From Stenocarpella maydis (taxonomy: Eukaryota > Ascomycota > Sordariomycetes > Diaporthales > Diaporthaceae), in the NCBI GenBank assembly GCA_002270565.1, contig NQMI01000167.1, positions 31,049 to 95,048 on the forward strand: a DNA stretch of 64,000 nt. Direction: 5' to 3'. Both the position numbers and the translations under genes were made by a program. This document shows positions 56,043-64,000 of this stretch, piece after piece. The notes below the pieces were generated by a model. It was not told where the DNA came from. It worked only from the letters and a program-made list of their open reading frames with translations, and searched no databases. Each line of letters opens with the position of its first letter. The first letter of the stretch is position 1.

Positions 56043-57933
56043 CGTTTCCGGAGAAGGACAGCGATGTGTGCTGGGCCTCTTTTTACTGAGGGCTCTAGTC
56101 ACTCCCCAAATCCCGAGGAAGCAGTCAACTGCCCCCTAGCTCGGGCAGAATAGGTGGGCCGACGGTCGGAGTCAAAAGTGAGGTTGAGCTGCGTGTTTTG
56201 CGAGAGATGCTGGCAAGTGAATGAATGACAAGCGCCCGACATATACGCACAGAAGCCTACTACTTATTAACGGCTCCAGAGTCGCCTCCTACTGGTAAAT
56301 GTCTGGGCTCAATTGCATAATCCTTAGCGCCCAGGCCAAGGCCACCTCATCAAGAGCTCGCCTGAGCATGGGGTTTGCTTGACCTTCCGAAGTGAGGTGC
56401 AGCCAAGGAAGCACGCCATCATGGCAGGGCATGATGAATATAACAGGTCATGATCTTGATAGTACCTGAATGACCGGCCCAGCGGCTAGCCAGCCCGAGT
56501 CAATGAAAGCAGTCCTCTTTCTCCCACAATCCTCCCGTTGAGCTCTAGTTAAGTCCAGACCCCGGCAGCATCACCGGGGTCGAGATGCAGACCTGGCTGA
56601 CCACATGTGCGTCACACAACCTTAGAGACCCCACGGGAGGACATTTGATTTGTCTGGTGTCCCCCCATTAGCTATGATCATAATCACCCTGGTCTTTTCC
56701 ATGAATTCCTCCGCATGACTAAGATTACGACTTAGTTTCAATCACCGAGAATGTGTAGACGCAGGTCCGGCTCGGTGCCGGCGCATGTTTTCAGCCACGC
56801 AGTTCCCTCTAGCAGCACAGCTAATGGGAAACGCTGCCTGTCCTGCTATGTTTGACTGTTGGTAACGAGGAGCCGAGAGATCATCCAAAGGTGGGGACCT
56901 AACGTGATGGATGCAATTGCAGCTTGCGAATGAAACTCACAGATGCACCTGCTGTCAACACTGGCTGAGAAGAATGGCAAAAGAGCAATATCATTCTTAA
57001 GCTTTACATCGACCAGAGAGGATCATGTGACCTCTCGAAAAGCAAACGACTAGAAACAATGAAACTTGCTTTAGTTATTTCGCACTGCAAGCTCTACGAC
57101 AAGCAGCGAAACTGTACTGGACAGGTCTGTGCCTGTGCACGTATCGGTGACATAACCAATATAGTCTTATTAAACACGCCGGGTTCGACACCTGTATGCC
57201 ACAAGGTTAGTCACTGAGACTTGCGATAAATAGTCAATCTTGCCAGGGACAACCAATAAGCGTTGACGGTCTTCCTATTCCACGACATAATATCAAGTTT
57301 AGTACAGTGATTCCCCCTTCTACGAAACTTTGGCACTTCCACAATTGTAATTCCTGCTGCTATGAATAAGGGCGACCGATAGGGTTTCAGCGTCTGTCAA
57401 CCTCAGAGATGCTGTATTCTAAAAATAAGTAGTATGAAAACTTTTGAGAGAGTCTGCCACTTGGGTGAGCATATATCTGATCAATATCTCTCACGTTGGG
57501 GCCCAAGGTTGCTCCCAGGGCGGACGTGAAGCAAGAGTCACGCGCGGAGCTCTGGCGACGCCCATGGTGGAGCTATTGTGTCCTGAACTTAATGTTATCG
57601 GCACTGTTATATGTTATCTATTTAACGTTGCGTCTTTGAGCGCTTGCGACTCTGTGGCGCGCTTCGGGGATAAAACACCCGAAATACCACCTGCCAAGAA
57701 AGGGGATTGAGATACCAGATACCGTTAATGGACGTCAGCCGTCGCACTCGATAATGCGACGTACGATGGTCTCCCGTTCCCCAAGCAGTATCAGCCTGTG
57801 AAGATTTATTGTCAGAACTCATCCGCCGTCATCTCCTGTTTCTAGGGGTGCCGCACTTCATTTCTGCTCCACCACCCAAGGCGTGTCGCCTGGTATCCCC
57901 GGAGCCAGCCCTCTTTGATCTACTGACGCGCAA
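56043..57933. other. 1.9 kb divergent spacer
   Basis: Lies between the LAT permease start and the GH43 start, so it holds both promoters. No gene or repeat was recognised. Confidence 0.5.
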
Positions 57934-59499
57934 ATGGTAATGGCGCACCTTGCAACGTATCTTCGGGCGTGGCTCGTCACGGCTTCAGTAGCCCGTGCAG
58001 CCTTCTTCCCACTTGGGTCTCGCCAGGGCAGCGGGACTTTTACCTCGACTGGAAATCCCATCCTTGCCGACGGCTCGATCTATTCCGCAGATCCAGCACC
58101 TCTCGTGGTCAACGACACCGTCTACATCCTGGCCGGTCGTGATGAGGCCGGCCCGGCTGAGAATTCATTCAGAATGAACCAGTGGCAAATATTCGAGTCC
58201 AAAAGTGCAACGCCCTCAGGTGGACAATGGACACTGCATCAAGACGTTGCAGCACCTCAGATAGTCTTCAAATGGGCGAGCCAAGGCACCGCATATGCCA
58301 GCCAAATCGTGCGTGCCCCGGATGGCCGGTACTATCTCTACGCACCCGTCAGTCAAGCCAACTCGCCCAACTCTGACGCGTTCGCAATCGGTGTTGGCGT
58401 ATCGAGCAGTCCTCTCGGGCCTTTCACGGATGCCCATCCGTCTGGTCCTATCATCTCACAGAGCGTGCCGGTCCAAAACAACATACAGAACATCGATCCC
58501 ACGGTTCTAGTAGACACGGACGGCAGAGTGTACCTCTACTGGGGAACATTCGGACAGCTGAAGGGAGTTGAGCTGGGTCAGGACATGGTCACTGTGAAGG
58601 GCAACGCTATCGTGACCGTTACCTCCCTGGACGGGTTCTTTGAAGCGCCGTGGCTTATGAAGCGCAAGGGTACGTATTACATGCTCTACGCCGGGAACAA
58701 CGCCGGCCCCAGCTCCCCGTGCACGCCGACCAGCTACCACGCGTGTATCGCCTATGGCACGGCTTCGAGCCCTCTCGGCCCATGGACTTACCGCGGGATC
58801 GCCCTGGACATTGTCTCCTCCACAACCTCACACCCAGGCGTCTTCGAGCAGCCAGCGGGCTCCGGACAATACTTCCTTGTCTATCATACCCGCGACGCCG
58901 CAAACGGTACTCACTTCCGCCGGAGCATTGCGTTTGACCAGCTCACCTGGGATGACACCACGTCGCCCGCGTCCATCAAGAAAGTCACACCTACAAGGCG
59001 ACCTGGCCCCCCTCGCACGCCGGCCCGCAACATCGCCCCGGCGGCTGTCCCCTCATCGGCCAATGGCACCCCGATTCAGTACTGGATCGCGTCCATCAAC
59101 GACGGCCGCGTGGAGACCAGCTCGCTGCCGCCAGACTACTGGAGCTCGTGGTCTGAGCGGCCCCCCTCCAACAATACGCTGACGTACACATGGAACGCGG
59201 CGGTGCAGCTCAACGGGACAGCCATCGCCTTCTTTGCAGACTCACCAGCGGGCGCCAGCGCGGGTGTTGCGCCTCCCGCATCGTGGTGGGTGGAATACCT
59301 CACTGATAGTGGGCAGTGGGCCCGCGTTGAGAATCGCACGGCTTTCTCGACCGTAATTACCGACTCCCCTCACGAGACCGAGTTCGTGACTATCTCCACG
59401 AAGTCTATCAGGGCCATTTTGAACCCCTCTGGCAGTAGCGATGCCTTCGCCGCTGTTGGTGTCAAGGAATGGTTCGCCTACCAGCCTACCGCTTCTTGA
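57934..59499 (+). CDS. Secreted GH43 arabinanase/arabinofuranosidase-like enzyme
   Basis: Single exon, 521 residues from 57934 (a second ATG two codons later is possible). A signal peptide of about 22 residues ends near ARA. The five-bladed propeller has all three GH43 acidic residues: Asp53 in YSADPAPLV (base), Asp188 in NIDPTVLVD (pKa modulator) and Glu237 in FFEAPWLM (acid). HPGVFEQPAG holds the conserved His. The last ~150 residues form an extra beta-rich domain (YTWNAAVQLNG, APPASWWVEYL, FVTISTKSIRAIL), also seen on bacterial arabinan-active GH43 enzymes, probably for sugar binding. It acts outside the cell on arabinan or arabinoxylan side chains; subfamily not determined. Confidence 0.92.
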   Translation: MVMAHLATYLRAWLVTASVARAAFFPLGSRQGSGTFTSTGNPILADGSIYSADPAPLVVNDTVYILAGRDEAGPAENSFRMNQWQIFESKSATPSGGQWTLHQDVAAPQIVFKWASQGTAYASQIVRAPDGRYYLYAPVSQANSPNSDAFAIGVGVSSSPLGPFTDAHPSGPIISQSVPVQNNIQNIDPTVLVDTDGRVYLYWGTFGQLKGVELGQDMVTVKGNAIVTVTSLDGFFEAPWLMKRKGTYYMLYAGNNAGPSSPCTPTSYHACIAYGTASSPLGPWTYRGIALDIVSSTTSHPGVFEQPAGSGQYFLVYHTRDAANGTHFRRSIAFDQLTWDDTTSPASIKKVTPTRRPGPPRTPARNIAPAAVPSSANGTPIQYWIASINDGRVETSSLPPDYWSSWSERPPSNNTLTYTWNAAVQLNGTAIAFFADSPAGASAGVAPPASWWVEYLTDSGQWARVENRTAFSTVITDSPHETEFVTISTKSIRAILNPSGSSDAFAAVGVKEWFAYQPTAS

Positions 59500-59930
59500 G
59501 CAATCTACGTGGGATTGAGGCGCGCTGAGGAATTCCGTCGCGTTTTTAAGGACTTTTAACGAGGACATGGGGGTTGAGACCTCCGCCGTAACGGGCACAT
59601 GGCCAGCTCGAACGGGTTGCCCCGATAATCAATGCGCTCAGAGCCTGCGATCATTCTGGCGATACTTACGTATTCGGTTGAGAGCTTTGTGGCAATGTAT
59701 ATATAGGTAATGTCAACATTCCGAGCATGGCATCCCGAATAGATCAACTTGACTGGTTTCTTCTGCTATAACTATAGACAGGGAAGTGCTCGTTAATAAA
59801 ATAGACCTTGGGGCCGCTGGCTCAATTGTCAGCCCTAGTATCTACATTCTATTGCCAGCCCGAAGCAATCGTCAACTCGCCAATCATCAACTCGCCAATC
59901 GTCAACTCGCACACCCAGCGGCCCAGGGAT
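59500..59930. other. spacer, with 15-bp tandem repeat next to the transposon
   Basis: No gene. Three copies of CAATCGTCAACTCGC (second with one change) lie at 59866-59910, 20 bp from the left transposon end. No match to the missing 5' part of the AAA+ gene was seen here. Confidence 0.6.
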
Positions 59931-59981
59931 CAGCGGAGCGGGACGTATATCTCGCATGCGAAGCGTGCGAGATATGCTGGC
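59931..59981 (+). repeat. left terminal inverted repeat
   Basis: Matches the reverse complement of 62387-62436 with about four or five differences. It includes an inner palindrome, ATCTCGCATGCGAAGC facing GTGCGAGAT. Weaker similarity continues inward to about 60006 (GCGTAGCRTTCT). Confidence 0.88.
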
Positions 59982-62386
59982 CCACTCCGCTTACGGCGTA
60001 GCGTTCTGCTTGTCCCCATGCCTCAGAGCGTTCTCACCCGCAAAAAGGACAACCACAAGTGAAGCTTTCTCTCTACCTTATAAACGCCGGATCACGTAAC
60101 CTGGGAACAATACCAAGTGGTATAGCCGGTAGAAGGCAAGATAATGAATGCCAATAGTATTGAGCCTCTAAGCGCCCATGACCCGAAGGTTGCAGGTGCA
60201 AGTAATGCATAAAGCGAAAAACTAATCCCCTGGCCGGCTTCTTTTTTAAGCTGGAGGGATTTGCGTATACTAAATGTGCGTGGTTAGCGCATAAGGACTT
60301 TTTCCTTAATCAGGCGCTTTATTAGCGAGGGCTTCGTTAGCAAGGGCTTTGTTGGTAAGGGTACAACTCTATCTCTACTGTGCCTTACAACCAGCTTAAG
60401 TACACTATTCACCCGCAGGTAGTAGTCTTTAGCAAGCGGACTCTATTACCATGCAGACTTATAAGCATAGAGTTAATATCCTAGGCTATATTCCTCTTAT
60501 TAGTTAGTGAGTAAGTATTTTAGTACTAGAAGAAAGAAATAGTTAGCAGGAAATACTTAGAAATTAAGCTAAATACTCATTAAAAAAGAATAGTAAGTAA
60601 GAATAATAGTAGCATATACTAGTTAAAGGAAAGTATAAATTATTATTTATTAACTAGATATCTGCTGCTTTAAAACCCCTAATCTATAGAATTAGTTGTC
60701 CTAGGGGGTTGGCTGCTCTTTATTGTTAATATCATTATAGTAGATGCAGATCTCCAGGTGAGTGCTGCTTTATAGCTGAGGGTAGCAGCGAATGCCACAG
60801 GTTGAACACTCAAACCAGTTGCCATTATCATTACCACCTGGAATACCTACAGCAGCTTACTGCTGGCTAAGGAAGGCCTGAGTTGGTTATATAGGGTCTA
60901 GGATCTTACTGTAGCGATACTAGTGCCAATGCTCATGCTACTCAGCAAGACGATAATTATGAGCATGCTGCTCGGCATTAGTATATCCTTTAATATATCC
61001 ACAATAGTGGAATAGCTTAGAGAGCCCACGATAAATGCTAGTCTAGCCTTTAAAGATCTAAGAAGTAGGCTTATCATGATTAATGCTAGAACCTAATATG
61101 CCTCGGCTTGGGAGGATCAACCTACGGTGGGAATATTGGCTACAGGTTAGCAAAGTGCTATAATTATACCTTAGCTGCCTAGTTAGGGACTCTATCTTAA
61201 CCTTGCTGCCGGTAGGTTGGCTTAATAGTAGGGTAACTTTGATAACTTCCTGTATGGCTCAGGCAAGTGGATGATACCTAGAAGCAGCAGGCTCCTTATG
61301 CTAATTGGGTTGTATGGTGAGACTGGGTGCTAGGTGATAGGGCTGAAGATGAGCTGGGTGCTGGGACTCTCGGCGTTTAGTAGGGTTAGCACCCTTAGGA
61401 GGGGATATTGATTCTGCAGCTGCCCGACAATGAGGCAGAGAGAGGGCGGAAAGGGCCCACTAAATAGTAGATCCTTGGGACTATAGAGTGTTTAGCAGAA
61501 ATTTCTGTAGATAAGGATAGGGGGTCTTGCCTTTATAGCCTGGTGGGTAGACCAATAGGTAAAGCAGTTCTTTACTGGCTGCTTGCCGCGCTTTAGGGCA
61601 AACTGTGTGAGGGATTTGATATTCTAGCAGCTATGATACTGCTTGGTGATGCCCTCAATCTTATAGTTGTAGATCTCGCTGTTGTTATGAGCATTGCATT
61701 TGTAGGGTTTAAAAGGGTCCTTATTACTGCCTGGCGGGTCGGGAGGAGGAGGGCTAGTAGCGGCCGATATGCTGAGTATAGCTGTAAAGACTGCAGGAGG
61801 ATATTTTGGTAATAGGAATCGCTTCTGATAATAGGAATTAGTTAATAAGGATAGAATTAGATGTAGGTTAGAGGAAAAAAGTTAATATTAATGGTTAACA
61901 TTAGTAGGAATAGTAGTGTGCAGGAAGCAAACCATCTGCAGCAGGCACTAGCGGCTGCAGCCCCTGGCTAACTAAGCAACCCAAGCATGCTCCATATCAA
62001 CCACGCCTCTTCATCATCAACACTATAGAAACTGCTAAATGATATAAATTAACTATTTTAAAGCAACTTGGTGATAGATTTAGTCTGTTCTAAAGGCATC
62101 CTTTTGTTATTTCTAGGGGGTTCCCCCCTAGGACCCCCTGCCTGCAGCGCTAAGCCTGCGGCGCCTTACCACGCCCCCTTCCGGCCCACGCCCCCTTCCA
62201 GCCCGCGCCTTCCTCTTTAATAACGGACCATGATTTTCAACGATATATCTTCTTAATAATTTCCTCTTGGCTAAATACTTTCAGAGGTACATCGTTATTA
62301 ACCAATCAAGACTTGAGGATTCTTAACGGATCAATCCAGACTCAGATAACTTTCGGGTAATTACGCTGGGTAAGAATGCTACGCGG

Positions 62387-62436
62387 GCCGCATATCTCGC
62401 ATGCTTCGCATGCTCGATACACGTCCCGCTCCGCTG
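62387..62436 (-). repeat. right terminal inverted repeat
   Basis: Partner of the left repeat. It contains the ATG at 62401 from which the AAA+ frame is open, so twelve codons of that frame are repeat-derived. Confidence 0.88.
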
Positions 62437-63375
62437 AATGAGTCTGTACTAACTCGTATAGCGGATCTTGACGTGGACTACCTAACTGATGTGGAATGGA
62501 ACAAGAAATCCTTTGAAAACCTCGTGATCGATGCCAAAGCCAAAGAAATGATCCAGGCCCTGGCCAGCCATCAAATTGAAAGCGAGAAGAGAACCGACCT
62601 TATCCACCGCAAAGGGAACGGACTGATCATCCTACTGCATGGAGGGCCTGGAACCGGGAAGACCTTCACAGCTGAGAGTGTGGCCGAGATTGCCCAGAAG
62701 CCGCTCTTCTGCGTGACATGCGGAGATATCGGCACGAAGCCCGAGCAGGTCGAAAATTACCTCGAGTCGGTGCTTTATCTCGGCAAGAACTGGGGTTGCG
62801 TGATGCTCATTGACGAGGCTGAGGTTTTCCTAGAACAACGCAGCCTTGATAACCTTGAACGCAACGCATTGGTCTCGGTCTTCTTGCGCGTTCTGGAGTA
62901 CTACGAAGGGATTCTGATCTTGACAACCAACCGCGTAGGAACTTTTGACGAAGCCTTCAAGTCACGGATTCTGCTGTCACTCCACTATGAAAAGCTCTCG
63001 ATAGGCCAACGACGCAAGATCTGGCGGGGCTTCATCAATCACTTGGAGGCTACTCACGCGCCTGACGGAAATGGAAGCGGAAAGATTGGAGCTGCCACGC
63101 CGCCGAACCTCGCTTCACATAATGACCAGCCTGATCTTGATTATCAGGAGCTCCGAGACTATATCGACGGGCTTGCCAGTCACGATCTCATTGGACGCCA
63201 GATACGCAACATCATCACTACGGCTCGGCAGCTGGCCAAGTTCCGCAAGAAGACTCTGGATTATGGTCTTCTTGAAGAAGTTATCTCTGTGTCAGGGAAG
63301 TTTGACAAGTACTTCACAAAGCTGAATGAGAATCAGACGGACGAACAGATTGCGAGAAGTGATGGCCTGCGATGA
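62401..63375 (+). pseudogene. AAA+ ATPase, 5'-truncated at a transposon end
   Basis: An open frame of 324 residues holding a complete AAA+ module: Walker A GGPGTGKTFTAES (about 80-92), Walker B VMLIDEAEVFLEQR (about 138-151), sensor-1 LTTNRVGTFDEAF and the Arg-rich lid (IGRQIRNIITTARQLA), with a family-like C-terminus (FDKYFTKL, DEQIARSDGLR). Fungal relatives of this type (accessory AAA proteins with a VxWNxxSFxxLVxD segment) normally carry several hundred more N-terminal residues. Here homology starts at NESVLTRIADLD, immediately after the repeat; the residues before it (MLRMLDTRPAPL) are translated repeat. The missing N-terminus is not on the far side of the element. It could still make a shortened ATPase, so 'truncated gene' is safer than 'dead gene'. 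Confidence 0.85.
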
Positions 63376-63877
63376 GTGCACTCCATGCGGGTTCATAAAT
63401 TGCATGTTCTGCCCCGGATACTGCGGCGGCTGGTGTGTGGGATGGAAGGCGGAAGGTCGACAAGAAGCTTTCATACACGAGATTGCTTTAGGTAGGGATG
63501 GCTTCATCGGTTTCTTGTGTATTTGAAATTAAGCACCGGTGCTGCTTTCACCGGGGGTTGTGAAGGGAAGAGCCCAGGATTTCTTTTGACCACGGCTCAA
63601 ACGGAAGTGGTCACGGACGGTTACAACAACGCCCAAGAGATCAGAGCACGATGCACTGCGGACGTCACCAGCAGCCACATGGGCATAACCGCGCCGCGTC
63701 GTCGCAATTTCAGACGCTTGGATCTGGATGGTTGCTTCATTCTCGTCGGCAGTCCCCTCGGCTGATTCCTCTTGGTTCCCAAACACCACGGTGCCATCAA
63801 GAACACCAGCTTTGGGGGTGTGGGTACTGGTATAATTTGTTGTTGTTTCATTGGGGCTTGTTCTGAGGACGCAAACT

Positions 63878-63906
63878 GATGATGATGATAATGATGATGA
63901 TGATAT
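63878..63906. repeat. TGA/GAT microsatellite
   Basis: Nearly perfect trinucleotide run with a single interruption. Confidence 0.9.
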
Positions 63907-63965
63907 TTTGGGCCAGGCCGACCATTGTATTTCCTTCGGAGTATAGCAGTCAACGTACGGGCACC

Positions 63966-63966
<1 letters not shown>

Positions 63967-64000
<34 letters not shown>
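63967..64000. repeat. poly-A tract at the window end
   Basis: 34 consecutive A to the last base of the window; its true length cannot be seen. Confidence 0.95.

Larger units (their letters stand above)
59931..62436. mobile_element. RIP-decayed DNA transposon with terminal inverted repeats
   Basis: A 2.5 kb A/T- and TA-rich element bounded by inverted repeats beginning CAGCGGAGCGGGACGT (left) and ending in its complement (right). There are no long ORFs. On the minus strand, coding remnants are seen over about 60730-61760 in at least two frames (KDPFKPYKCNAHNNSEIYNY, FECSTCGIRCYP), broken mainly by TAG and TAA, as expected if CAG/CAA codons suffered C-to-T changes. The CAGCG ends resemble hAT-type termini, but the transposase family was not identified. 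The 8 bp outside each end (CCAGGGAT and AATGAGTC) do not match, so a simple insertion with target duplication is not supported. Confidence 0.78.
63376..64000. other. right edge: microsatellite and terminal poly-A
   Basis: No gene. A TGA/GAT repeat lies at 63878-63906. The window ends in an unbroken run of A from about 63967. The antisense frame over this stretch is low-complexity (His/Tyr run from the microsatellite). Confidence 0.7.

Noticed and set aside
57110..57210. GGGTTCGACACC resembling a tRNA B-box
   Set aside because: No matching acceptor or anticodon stem could be folded around it.
59923..62444. 8-bp target-site duplication around the transposon
   Set aside because: CCAGGGAT and AATGAGTC differ; shorter or shifted duplications were not convincing either.
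1..64000. CRISPR arrays or prokaryotic operons
   Set aside because: All tandem repeats are simple microsatellites without spacers; the genes are eukaryotic with spliceosomal introns.

Overview
The window is nuclear DNA of a filamentous ascomycete (Pezizomycotina, probably a Sordariomycete). The evidence is short GT-AG introns of about 55-190 bp, GC-rich genes separated by long gene-poor spacers, AT-rich islands with RIP-like decay, a HET-domain gene, an AA9 lytic polysaccharide monooxygenase and several fungal-type secreted glycoside hydrolases. No tRNA, rRNA, CRISPR array or prokaryotic signal was recognised. Many genes are split by introns; exons below were joined by reading frame, splice sites and family motifs.

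1-12 kb: a GPI-anchored GH128-type glucanase (-); a LaeA-type SAM methyltransferase with four exons (+); a broken GMC oxidoreductase (-); a small secreted SnoaL/NTF2-like protein in three exons (-); and a decayed protein-kinase fragment. 11.6-19.7 kb: AA9 LPMO (+), GH3 beta-glucosidase (+), a decayed GH43-like remnant and a secreted class-3 lipase (-), which together look like a plant-wall and lipid degrading block. 20.9-23.5 kb: an F-box/WD40 protein (-), followed by about 3.6 kb of low-complexity non-coding DNA. 27-31 kb: small weak ORFs, a set of repeated short dyads, and a two-exon SANT/Myb-like protein (+). 31.3-37.1 kb (-): an Ap4A phosphorylase/ATP adenylyltransferase with apparent frameshifts, a FIT/Scs3-family ER lipid-storage protein, and a GH55 exo-beta-1,3-glucanase.

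37-51 kb: a 5 kb spacer, then a divergent pair formed by a nucleobase-ascorbate (NCS2) family permease and an ATZ/TRZ-type amidohydrolase, which fits uptake plus deamination or hydrolysis of an N-heterocycle. The permease lacks the two polar residues that bind purine in characterised homologues. A HET-domain gene converges on the amidohydrolase. 51-64 kb: a disordered protein with repeated glycine-zipper patches, a LAT-type amino-acid permease (-), a secreted GH43 arabinanase-like enzyme (+), a 2.5 kb RIP-decayed DNA transposon with clear terminal inverted repeats, and an AAA+ ATPase gene cut off at its 5' end exactly at the right repeat.

Overall theme: extracellular glucan, cellulose and arabinan breakdown (GH128, AA9, GH3, GH55, GH43, lipase) mixed with nutrient transport and accessory, decaying genes. 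The strongest leads are the permease/amidohydrolase pair, the transposon-truncated ATPase, the glycine-zipper protein, and the dyad repeats with compensatory base changes.
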